Positions 1 to 6,920 of a DNA stretch of 51,019 bases are shown here, piece after piece. Under the pieces are notes generated by a model. The model was not told the origin of the DNA, ran no database searches, and was given only the letters and a program-made list of their open reading frames with translations. Within the stretch, counting starts at the first letter, position 1. Each line of letters begins with the position of its first letter. Source of the stretch: Acidimicrobiia bacterium (GTDB taxonomy: Bacteria; Actinomycetota; Acidimicrobiia; Acidimicrobiales; Aldehydirespiratoraceae); NCBI GenBank assembly GCA_030432715.1, contig JAUIML010000004.1:1-51019 (forward strand), read 5' to 3'. The translations under genes and the position numbers were made by a program.

Positions 1-29
1 CCGCCGACGAGAGCGACGGCGACGAGTAG
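1..29 (+). CDS. 3' end of upstream gene (probably an injection-system structural gene)
   Basis: Only the last eight codons are visible. They read ADESDGDE and end in TAG at 27-29, in the only frame that gives a plausible acidic tail. In contractile injection clusters the sheath gene commonly precedes the first tube gene, so a sheath C-terminus is the natural guess, but nothing in these residues proves it. The next start is 37 bases downstream, with an AGGAG ribosome-binding site at about 53-57. Confidence 0.4.
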
Positions 30-66
30 TACGCCCGATCAGATCTAGGAACAGGAGAACCACGAC

Positions 67-507
67 ATGCCAATCGGAGAAGACGCCCTCGGCGCCTACA
101 ACTTCCAGGTGGAGATCGATGGGGTCACCATCGCCCAGTTCAAGGAAGTCACCGGGCTCTCGGTCGAGATCAAGGTGATCGAGCACGAAGAGCTCACCAT
201 GGGCGGCAAGCCCATCCTCAAGAAGATCCCGGGCCCGAAGAAGTGGGGCGACGTCACCCTCAAGCGCGGTCTCACCGACGACCCGGGCTGGTGGGAATGG
301 ATCAACGAAGTCCACTCCGGAAACATCGACGGTGGCCGCCGCAACGGCTCCATCGTGCTGTACGACTACGCCCTCGGCGAGCAGCAGCGCTTCAACTTCA
401 TCAACGGCTGGCCCTCCAAGGTCAGCATCGGCGGCCTGAAGGCCGGCGGCGCCGAGGTCGTGGTCGAGGAATGCACGCTCGTCCATGAGGGCCTCGAGAT
501 CGCATGA
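67..507 (+). CDS. Contractile injection system inner tube protein (T4 gp19-like), first copy
   Basis: A 146-aa protein of the T4 gp19/Afp1 tail-tube family. Hexamers of this fold stack into the rigid inner tube that contraction of the sheath drives forward. The N-terminus (YNFQVEIDGVTIAQFKEVTGL) is the classic start of the family: a beta strand followed by a conserved 'xxEVTGL' loop. The segment GPKKWGDVTLKRGLTDD matches the conserved 'ItLkRG' strand. Length is typical. Start chosen at the ATG 9 bases after AGGAG. The stop overlaps the next start (ATGA), so translation is probably coupled. A second tube paralogue lies at 3148-3711. Confidence 0.93.
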   Translation: MPIGEDALGAYNFQVEIDGVTIAQFKEVTGLSVEIKVIEHEELTMGGKPILKKIPGPKKWGDVTLKRGLTDDPGWWEWINEVHSGNIDGGRRNGSIVLYDYALGEQQRFNFINGWPSKVSIGGLKAGGAEVVVEECTLVHEGLEIA

Positions 508-911
508 CCATGGCCGAGGCCGTGCTGCCAGACGAACACGGCTTGCAGACGACCTTCGAGTTCGAACTCCCGCGGGGCTATGTCGCCAACGACGGCACAG
601 TCCACCGCCGAGGGATCATGCGGCTGGCGACGGCACGCGACGAGATCCTTCCGCTGCGCGATCCGCGGGTGCGCGACAACGAGGCGTACCTCACGGTCCT
701 GCTGCTGTCACGAGTCGTCACCTCGCTTGGCGATCTGGATCAGGTCAACGCGTCCACCATCGAGGGGCTCTTCGCTCCCGATCTCGCGTTCCTCCAGGAC
801 CTCTACCGCCGGATCAATCAGGAGGGCCACACGCACGCGAGCGTGCGGTGCCCGTCATGCGAAACGGAGTTTGCGGTCGATGTGACCGGTGGTTTGTCGG
901 GGGGATGCTGA
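504..911 (+). CDS. Phage tail assembly chaperone-like protein with C-terminal Cys motif
   Basis: A 135-aa protein between the tube gene and a tiny conserved gene, the usual place for a tail-assembly-chaperone-like protein in these clusters. The core (YVANDGTVHRRGIMRLATARDEI through LRDPRVRDNEAYLTVLLLSRVV) resembles the family annotated as phage tail assembly protein, with the typical 'MRlATarDEi' stretch. The C-terminus carries CPSC (a zinc-knuckle half) and ends in Cys, so it may bind metal with a partner. The start ATG at 504 overlaps the previous stop; an in-frame ATG at 510 is an alternative. Function is inferred from context and similarity. Confidence 0.75.
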   Translation: MTMAEAVLPDEHGLQTTFEFELPRGYVANDGTVHRRGIMRLATARDEILPLRDPRVRDNEAYLTVLLLSRVVTSLGDLDQVNASTIEGLFAPDLAFLQDLYRRINQEGHTHASVRCPSCETEFAVDVTGGLSGGC

Positions 912-1066
912 TGTACGCAGAGGATCGCCTGCTCAGCGACGCTGCGTACATCGCTCACAACCTCCACTGGTCGCTGGGAAGCATCCTCGACCTCGAGCAC
1001 CGTGACCGCGAGTTCCTGCTCACGCAGATCGAGTCGTGGTACCCGGCCGAGGAAGTCGAGGCCTGA
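911..1066 (+). CDS. Small conserved injection-system protein (DUF6760-like)
   Basis: A 51-aa protein that starts inside the previous stop (TGATG at 909-913). The sequence (YAEDRLLSDAAYIAHNLHWSLGSILDLEHRDREFLLTQI) has the hallmark of the short family, which I recall as DUF6760, that sits directly behind the tail chaperone in many eCIS loci: an aromatic, acidic start, a central 'HW' and an 'LEHRDRE' helix. It is predicted all-helical and soluble. Its role is unknown, and assembly or a small baseplate subunit are both possible. An in-frame ATG at 905 would add two residues. Easily missed because it is so short. Confidence 0.8.
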   Translation: MYAEDRLLSDAAYIAHNLHWSLGSILDLEHRDREFLLTQIESWYPAEEVEA

Positions 1067-1071
1067 TCGTC

Positions 1072-3102
1072 GTGGGGATCCTCGACCGGGTTCGAGATCG
1101 CATCGCGCGTCGCGACGCGACCGCGTCGCCAACGCCGTCGGCTCGCGGCTCGGCGGCGGACACCGCCGCGCCCGCGGCGCCGGCATGGCGGACGGCCTCA
1201 CCCACGCCGTCGGCGATCCCCCGCATGGCCACCACCACGGGAACCGACGGTCTCCATCGTGACCTGACGGTCAGGCGCCAACGGCTGGTGCTCGAGGCGC
1301 CCACCCACGACCTCCGGCCGGCGAGCGGCGGCACGGTGAAGGGGCTCATCAACACACCGCCCGCGGTGGCGCCCCCCAACACCGGTGTGATCGCCCGCCA
1401 GGTCGCGACCCCGGCTCGGCCCGCGGTGGCCACCGATCCGACCACCATCACGACCTCGAGCGAGGGGTCGGACCCCGGCGAGACCGACCCGACCGCCGTC
1501 GATCGCGGCGACGCCGCCGCCGCCACCGAAGTCGCATCGGCCGACCCGTCGCCGCTGAGCCCGGCGACGGCAGGCCCGACGCCGGGCGCACCGCCGGTCC
1601 TGCGGGCCGCGACCCCCACGGCACCGAGTGCTCCGACCTCCGACGCACCCGGCCGCGTGCCCACCCTCGGCAGCCAATCGCGGGCCGCAACCACGAACAG
1701 TGCACCCACGGCACCGCCACCACCGCCGGCGCCCACTGCCGGTCCGGCCGACCGCGCCGTGCCCGCCGACCGCGCCGTACCCGTCGACCGCCGCCCGGCC
1801 CCCGGCCCTGCGCCGGCCGCCCGAGAAACCGACCTGCGTCCACCCTCGGCCACGCCCGTCGCCGGATCCAGCGCCGACCCCCACGTGCAGCGCCTGGCCG
1901 CAGCACCTTCTGCCCCGCCCTCCGCCGCGACCGGTCCGTCGCCGCGACCGATGACCGATTCCGAGCTGCCCCACTCTGCCGCGACCCCGACGTCGGCGTC
2001 CGCGCCACCCTCGACCCCGCCCCTCGACGAGGCACCGGGCGAGCCCACCCTCGACCGTGCTCCCGGCGTCGGCCGATCGATGGCCGACACGGAGACGGCG
2101 TCCACGCCGCCGACCCCGACGGGAGCCGACGCGCCCTCCGAACCGGTCATGAACCGCGCCACCGCATCGTCGCCCGACGACCGGACGGTCGACCGCTCGG
2201 CGGCCGAACCAGCTCCACCGGCTCGGCGGGTCACGCGTTCGAAGCTCGACACTCCCCTCGGACTCCAGCCACCCACCCGCCCGAGCGAGCCGATCGACCG
2301 GGCGGCGCCCGAGTCCGCGTCACACGACCAGGTTGACACTCCCGCCGCCGACACGCCGACCGGCGACGGTGCCGCGCCCGGCCTGCCCATCGACCGCGTT
2401 CCCCGCGACCGCAATGCCCCCGACCGCACCGCCCCCGACAGCCAACTCCCGACCGCGGTACCCGGCGAGGGGTTCCCGCTCGTGGTGCGCTCGCCGGAGC
2501 CACCCGCACCGCTCATCGACCGTCGCGACGAGATCGCCGCGACGGCACCCGGTACCGACCTCGACCGGGCCCTCGACATCGACCGGACCGTCGAGGTCCA
2601 CCGAGCCGACGCCGGCGCGCGGTCCGCCCGGCCGGAGCCAGCCCCTCGCCCCGGCCTTCGACCGCCGCTGCCCGACTCCGGGCCGCCCGCCCTGCCGTCG
2701 CTCCCGACGGCCGAACCCCCGCCGGTCGACCGCGCCGTTGCACCAACGCGCCGGCGGATGTCGGACCAGCCGACCACCCCTCGTCCGCCGCAGGGCGCCC
2801 CCGTCGCCGCGCCGGAACCATTGGCCCCCGTCGACGGCCCGGTGCCTGACGGACTCGACCTCCTCTTGCAGCGCGCGCCGATGTCGGTCGACCGGGCGCC
2901 CGCGATGGCCCCCGCGGCGCCGCCCCTGGCGATCGACCGCGCCGCAACCGACGACGTCATGGATGCGCCGGCCGACCCCGGCCGAAGCTCCTCGGACGAC
3001 GCCGCGCTCGCCGATGCGATCTACGAGCGGGTCGAACGCCGGCTCCGCGGCGAACTCTTTCGCGATCTAGAACGACGCGGCCATCTCTCGGAGTGGGGCT
3101 GA
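1072..3102 (+). CDS. Large Pro/Ala-rich low-complexity injection-system protein with repeated VDRA-type motifs
   Basis: About 676 aa. A short basic helix (GILDRVRDRIARR) opens the protein. Roughly 600 residues of Pro/Ala/Thr-rich disordered sequence follow, and a conserved-looking C-terminal helix closes it (ALADAIYERVERRLRGELFRDLERRGHLSEWG). The disordered part is studded with short [V/I/L/A][D/Q/N]R[A/S/T] motifs, such as PADRAVPADRAVPVDR, TVDRSAAE, PIDRAAPES, LLQRAPMSVDRAP and AIDRAATD. No family with known function is recognised. Proteins with this layout occupy the same place in actinobacterial CIS loci. Start chosen at GTG 1072, six bases after the previous stop, because it gives a family-like 'MGILD' start. 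The long antisense frame here is a GC artefact. Tether, scaffold or cargo are possible roles. Confidence 0.7.
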   Translation: MGILDRVRDRIARRDATASPTPSARGSAADTAAPAAPAWRTASPTPSAIPRMATTTGTDGLHRDLTVRRQRLVLEAPTHDLRPASGGTVKGLINTPPAVAPPNTGVIARQVATPARPAVATDPTTITTSSEGSDPGETDPTAVDRGDAAAATEVASADPSPLSPATAGPTPGAPPVLRAATPTAPSAPTSDAPGRVPTLGSQSRAATTNSAPTAPPPPPAPTAGPADRAVPADRAVPVDRRPAPGPAPAARETDLRPPSATPVAGSSADPHVQRLAAAPSAPPSAATGPSPRPMTDSELPHSAATPTSASAPPSTPPLDEAPGEPTLDRAPGVGRSMADTETASTPPTPTGADAPSEPVMNRATASSPDDRTVDRSAAEPAPPARRVTRSKLDTPLGLQPPTRPSEPIDRAAPESASHDQVDTPAADTPTGDGAAPGLPIDRVPRDRNAPDRTAPDSQLPTAVPGEGFPLVVRSPEPPAPLIDRRDEIAATAPGTDLDRALDIDRTVEVHRADAGARSARPEPAPRPGLRPPLPDSGPPALPSLPTAEPPPVDRAVAPTRRRMSDQPTTPRPPQGAPVAAPEPLAPVDGPVPDGLDLLLQRAPMSVDRAPAMAPAAPPLAIDRAATDDVMDAPADPGRSSSDDAALADAIYERVERRLRGELFRDLERRGHLSEWG

Positions 3103-3155
3103 TGCAGACCTCCGTGCACCCGTCGTCCACCGAAGGAGTGATGAACCATGGCTGA
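3102..3155 (+). other. Possible 17-codon coupling ORF
   Basis: An ATG inside the stop of the preceding gene (TGATG) opens a frame reading MQTSVHPSSTEGVMNHG. It ends at TGA 3153-3155, just past the start of the second tube gene (3148). It may keep ribosomes moving across the 45-base gap. The good GAAGGAG site at 3133-3139 also serves the tube gene directly, so this may be chance. Confidence 0.2.
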
Positions 3156-3711
3156 TCCCGGTGTCGCCTATGTCTTCCAGATCGCGATCGATGGCATCCT
3201 CTTCGGCAACTTCACGAGCGTGTCGGGCCTGAGCGCGAAGTACGAGACCGAGGAGGTGAAGGAGGGTGGCGAGAACACCCACGTCCACCATCTGCCCGGA
3301 CGCATGACCTACACCAACGTCACGCTCGAACGACCCGTCGACTACGGGACGATGGCCTTGGCGGCCTGGTTCAGCAAGTTCCAGAAGAACCTGTCGAAGG
3401 GTTCGTCCAACTCCCGCAACAACGCGAGCATCATGGCCTACGGGGCCAACCACATCCCGATCGCCGAATGGACCCTGCTCGATGCCGTGCCGGTCGCCTA
3501 CACCGGGCCGAAGCTGAGCGCCGGCAAGTCGGAGATCCTCACCGAGTCGATCGAGCTCGCCCACAACGGCTTCTGGAGCCTCTCGTCAAGCGTGCAGGGC
3601 ATCACTGCAGCGACGGCGGTCGCCGCCGGCGCGGTCGTCGCGATGGGCATGTCGGCCAAACGGGAGCTCGACCTGGTGTCGCGAGCCGGCATGCCGCTGG
3701 GAGGCATCTGA
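3148..3711 (+). CDS. Contractile injection system tube protein (T4 gp19-like), second copy
   Basis: A 187-aa tube-family protein related to the one at 67-507, with the same N-terminal signature (YVFQIAIDGILFGNFTSVSGLSAKYETEEVKEGG). It resembles the Afp5-type second tube protein that forms the tube's first rings on the baseplate. It is about 40 residues longer; the extra C-terminal part (SSVQGITAATAVAAGAVVAMGMSAKRELDLVSRAGMPLGGI) is Ala/Gly-rich and could be a lumen-facing or baseplate-contacting tail. GAAGGAG lies 8 bases before the ATG. The stop overlaps the next start (TGATG at 3709-3713). Confidence 0.92.
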   Translation: MADPGVAYVFQIAIDGILFGNFTSVSGLSAKYETEEVKEGGENTHVHHLPGRMTYTNVTLERPVDYGTMALAAWFSKFQKNLSKGSSNSRNNASIMAYGANHIPIAEWTLLDAVPVAYTGPKLSAGKSEILTESIELAHNGFWSLSSSVQGITAATAVAAGAVVAMGMSAKRELDLVSRAGMPLGGI

Positions 3712-4385
3712 TGAAGCTCGCCAAGGCCCGGCTCGAGAACCGGGAGAAGAAGAGCCAATACGTCGAGTTCCAGTTCAACCCCGACACCATCGCGTTCACC
3801 AAGTCGGCCAAGTGGCGCGAACAGCGGACCCAGGCCGGCGAGAACGGCCCGGTCCAGCAGTTCGAGGGCACCGACGCGATCACGTTGTCGCTCGATCTCC
3901 TGCTCGACGACGCCGAGGAGGGAACCTCGCGCGTGCCCGACGCGGTCAACCTCCTCGCCTCGTGGACGAACCCGACGGAGGCGTCGAAGAAGGACAAGGC
4001 GCCGGAGGCGCCCGAACTCGTCTTCTCCTGGGGCCAGTTCAAGATCGGGCAGACCGGTGACTTCTCGTGCCACCTCATGTCGGTCAACGTCAACTTCACC
4101 ATGTTCCGTCCCAACGGGGTGCCGGTGCGGGCCAAGGTGAAGGTCGAACTCAAGTCGACCAAGAAGATCGCCTGGCGCCAGAACCCGACCTCGGGTGGGC
4201 TCCGGCCCCAGCGGCGCCACGTGCTCCAACGAGGCGACCGACTCGGCGTGATCGCCAACCGCGAGTACGGCGATGCCGGCTACTGGCGCCAGATCGCCGA
4301 CTTCAACGGACTGCAGGATCCGTTCAACCTGCCCATCGGACGCCAGATCCTGCTGCCCGCCCTCGACGAGATGCCGAGGATCTGA
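3711..4385 (+). CDS. LysM-domain tube-initiator/baseplate hub protein (Afp7/gp53-like)
   Basis: A 224-aa protein. The N-terminal ~140 residues (VEFQFNPDTIAFTKSAKWREQ) match the 'CIS tube protein' family, with the usual 'FqFNPdti..tks..W' motif. Residues ~165-220 form a LysM domain (HVLQRGDRLGVIANREYGDAGYWRQIADFNGLQDPFNLPIGRQILLP). In T4 and Afp-like particles this protein sits between the spike hub and the tube, and its LysM fold packs against other baseplate parts rather than binding peptidoglycan. The start ATG overlaps the previous stop, and a single base separates this stop from the spike gene. Confidence 0.9.
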   Translation: MKLAKARLENREKKSQYVEFQFNPDTIAFTKSAKWREQRTQAGENGPVQQFEGTDAITLSLDLLLDDAEEGTSRVPDAVNLLASWTNPTEASKKDKAPEAPELVFSWGQFKIGQTGDFSCHLMSVNVNFTMFRPNGVPVRAKVKVELKSTKKIAWRQNPTSGGLRPQRRHVLQRGDRLGVIANREYGDAGYWRQIADFNGLQDPFNLPIGRQILLPALDEMPRI

Positions 4386-4386
4386 C

Positions 4387-6081
4387 ATGGCCGACGCGAA
4401 CTACACCGCAGCCCCGAGCCTCGAGGTCAACGGTCAACCCCTCGACCCCGATCTCGTGCAGTCGCTCGTGGAAGTGGTGGTCGACTCCGACCTGACGGCG
4501 GCCGACAGTTGCGAGATCACGATCCTCGACATCGCGCAGTCCGCCTTCGACGGCATGAAGTACGGCACCAAGATCAAGGTGAGCGTGCCCGCGGTGGACC
4601 CGGGCAAGAAGCTCGTGCCGATCTTCGAGGGCGAGATCTACGGATCGGAGTTCGAGGCCGACGAACGCGGCTCCTACACCCGGATCACTGCCTACGACCC
4701 GTCGTTTCGCCTGCGCCAGCACCGGGCGACGAGGGCGCACGTCAGCGTGACCGACAGCGACATTGCCCGGTCGATGGCCGGCGAGGTCGGTCTCCGGCTC
4801 GGCAAGGTCGACAAGTCGAGTGTCGTGCACGAACACATGGGGCAGATCAACCAGACCGACTGGGACTTCCTCCAGGAGCGGGCGGCCGACAACGGCTACG
4901 AGCTCTACCTGCGCGACGGAAAGCTCAACTTCTGCAATCCGATGACCACGACGTCGGGGGCGATCGACCTCACTCGCGGGGACGATCTGATCCGGTTCCG
5001 GGCCCGCACCAGCGGGGTCGAGCAGGTCGACACCATCCACGTGCGGGGATGGGACCCGAAGACGAAAAAGGAAGTGAAGGCTCGGGAGCCGGCGAAGAGC
5101 AAGGCCACCGCACTGAGCCCCGACCCGGCGCGTGAAGTTCGCTCGCTCAAGACCAAGGATCGGGTGACCGCCCGCCCGGAGATGACAACGGCGGCCGAAT
5201 GTGCGGCGCTCGCCAAGTCGCTCGCCGAGAAGACGGCCACGACTGCGGTGTTCGCCGAAGGAGTGGCTCTGGGGCGACCCGAGCTGGCGGCCGGCAAGGT
5301 CGTCAACATCAAGGACGTTGGTCGTTTCAGCGGCAAGTACGTGCTGACCCGGGCTCGCCACACGATCGCCGCCGGCGACTACCGGACCACGTTCGTCGTG
5401 TCGGGAAGTCACGACCGGACCCCCCTCGGGCTCACGACCAACCGGCCGCGCACCGACTACACGGGCACGTATCCGGCGATCGTCACGAGCCTGCAGGACA
5501 AGGAGAAGCTCGGGCGGGTGAAGCTCAAGTTCCCCTGGCTCGACGAGACCTACGAGTCGGGGTGGGCGCGCGTCGTGCAGACCGGCGCCGGCGCCGGCGA
5601 GGGGCTGCTCTGGTACCCCGAGGTCGGCGACGAAGTCCTCGTCGGTTTCATCGGCGGCGACCCCCGGCGCCCCACCGTCATCGGGGGCATGTTCAACGGC
5701 AAGGACAAGCCGCCCTTCGCCGACCACATCTCGAAGAACGGCGAGGTCGAGATCCGCGGGATGAAGTCGAGGACGGGCCACACCATCGCCTTCCACGACA
5801 AGAAGGGCGAGGAACGGATCGAGATCAACTCCAACGGCGACTCGTGCGTCATCCATCTCAAGGAGAAGGACAAGCAGATCATCATCGAGAGCAAGGGCGA
5901 CGTGACGGTCAAGGCCGCGAAGAATGCGATCGTCGAGGCGGGCGGCGACGCGACGGTCAAGGCCCAGAAGAACCTCGCTCTCGAGTCCGGCGCCAACACC
6001 GAGATCAAGGCGGGCGGTGGCCTCAAGATCCAGGCCGCCGCAGTGGTCGAGATCAAGGGCGCCCTCGTGAAGTTGAACTGA
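4387..6081 (+). CDS. VgrG-like spike/hub protein (gpD + gp5-like OB fold, Afp8-type)
   Basis: A 564-aa protein. Residues 1-~335 are the gpD/gp27-like hub (DLTAADSCEITILD; DWDFLQERAADNGYELYLRDGKLNF). Residues ~360-440 form the gp5 OB fold (YPAIVTSLQDKEKLGRVKLKFPWLDE...WYPEVGDEVLVGFIGGDPRRP). The C-terminus is a triple beta-helix-like needle of short Lys/Gly/Ala strands (VTVKAAKNAIVEAGGDATVK). It would form the trimeric puncturing spike capped by the PAAR protein encoded next. No extra C-terminal effector domain follows the needle, so cargo must be loaded elsewhere. ATG at 4387 directly follows the upstream TGA. Confidence 0.95.
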   Translation: MADANYTAAPSLEVNGQPLDPDLVQSLVEVVVDSDLTAADSCEITILDIAQSAFDGMKYGTKIKVSVPAVDPGKKLVPIFEGEIYGSEFEADERGSYTRITAYDPSFRLRQHRATRAHVSVTDSDIARSMAGEVGLRLGKVDKSSVVHEHMGQINQTDWDFLQERAADNGYELYLRDGKLNFCNPMTTTSGAIDLTRGDDLIRFRARTSGVEQVDTIHVRGWDPKTKKEVKAREPAKSKATALSPDPAREVRSLKTKDRVTARPEMTTAAECAALAKSLAEKTATTAVFAEGVALGRPELAAGKVVNIKDVGRFSGKYVLTRARHTIAAGDYRTTFVVSGSHDRTPLGLTTNRPRTDYTGTYPAIVTSLQDKEKLGRVKLKFPWLDETYESGWARVVQTGAGAGEGLLWYPEVGDEVLVGFIGGDPRRPTVIGGMFNGKDKPPFADHISKNGEVEIRGMKSRTGHTIAFHDKKGEERIEINSNGDSCVIHLKEKDKQIIIESKGDVTVKAAKNAIVEAGGDATVKAQKNLALESGANTEIKAGGGLKIQAAAVVEIKGALVKLN

Positions 6082-6088
6082 GAGAACG

Positions 6089-6481
6089 ATGGGACAACCA
6101 GCAGCAACCCTCAACGACCGGATCATGGGCATGTGCGCCACGCACCAGATCCCCAGCCCGGCCGGCGCGCCGATGCCCAGCCCGGCGCCGATGCCGTTCA
6201 GCTCACCCCTCACGCTCGGCCTCGCGATGACGGTCCAGATCGGCGGGAAGCCCGCGGCCGTGCAGGGATCGTCGGGCTTCAACACTCCCCCCCACGTCGG
6301 ACTCCACGCGACCGATCCCCACATGGCGCCGCCGACCCAGAGCGGCCGGGTCTTGGTCGGGAGCACCACCGTGCAATTCGAGGGCAAGGGCGCGGCCTAC
6401 ACCGGCTGTCAGACGAGCATCTGCTTCCAGATGCCCGGCAACCTCATGGGCACCGCGGCGACCGTGCAGATCGGACCCTGA
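6089..6481 (+). CDS. PAAR-domain spike tip protein
   Basis: A 130-aa protein with no fused effector. It shows the PAAR-like pattern of eCIS tips: an N-terminal 'PAATLNDRIMGMCATHQI', a Pro-rich loop (SPAGAPMPSPAPMPFSSP), then repeated 'VqIGGKPAAVqGSS', 'GRVLVGSTTVQFEGKGAAYTGC' and 'GTAATVQIG' beta hairpins. His and Cys residues (C16, H18, H58, H62, C108, C113) include candidate ligands for the metal that pins the cone. It starts 7 bases after the spike gene. Confidence 0.9.
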   Translation: MGQPAATLNDRIMGMCATHQIPSPAGAPMPSPAPMPFSSPLTLGLAMTVQIGGKPAAVQGSSGFNTPPHVGLHATDPHMAPPTQSGRVLVGSTTVQFEGKGAAYTGCQTSICFQMPGNLMGTAATVQIGP

Positions 6482-6490
6482 GGCCGCGCC

Positions 6491-6901
6491 ATGCTGACCC
6501 ACAACGACAATCCGTTCGTCGGCACGGGCTGGGCCTACCCCGTGGGCGTCAACGCCATCGGCGGCATCGCCATGGTCGATGGCGTCGACGAGATCGAGCA
6601 GGCGATGTATCTCATCCTCGCCACGACGCCCGGCGAACGGCCCATGCGTCCCGAGTTCGGGTGTCCCCTCGTCGACTACCTGTTCGATCCCATCGACGCG
6701 ACCACCTGCGGACGCATCGAACGCACCGTCGAGGAGTCGCTGCAGCGCTGGGAGCCGCGCGTCGACATCACCGCGGTCGAGGTCGTCATCGATCCCGACA
6801 CCGACGGCCGCGTCTTCATCGACATCAACTACGTGATCCGCGACACGTACGACGTGCGCAGTCTCGTGTTCCCCTTCTACCTGATCCCCGACCACCACTG
6901 A
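6491..6901 (+). CDS. Baseplate wedge protein, GPW/gp25 family
   Basis: A 136-aa gp25-like protein, the most conserved wedge subunit of contractile systems; it links baseplate to sheath. Family marks are the conserved core EIEQAMYLILATTPGERPMRPEFGCPLVDYLFDPID (containing the 'l.T.pGeR...pefG' motif) and a C-terminal beta-rich half (VDITAVEVVIDPDTDGRVFIDINYVIRDT). Length is typical. It starts 9 bases after the PAAR gene and precedes the gp6/J-like gene by 19 bases, where an AAGAGAGGA ribosome site lies. Confidence 0.93.
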   Translation: MLTHNDNPFVGTGWAYPVGVNAIGGIAMVDGVDEIEQAMYLILATTPGERPMRPEFGCPLVDYLFDPIDATTCGRIERTVEESLQRWEPRVDITAVEVVIDPDTDGRVFIDINYVIRDTYDVRSLVFPFYLIPDHH

Positions 6902-6920
6902 AGAAAGAGAGGACGATCGC

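Noticed and set aside
1020-2960. A 646-codon open frame on the - strand opposite the Pro-rich injection gene
   Set aside because: Its translation is Ser/Gly/Arg low complexity, the mirror of Pro/Ala-rich codons at high GC. The + strand frame has ordered ends, operon spacing and a plausible start.
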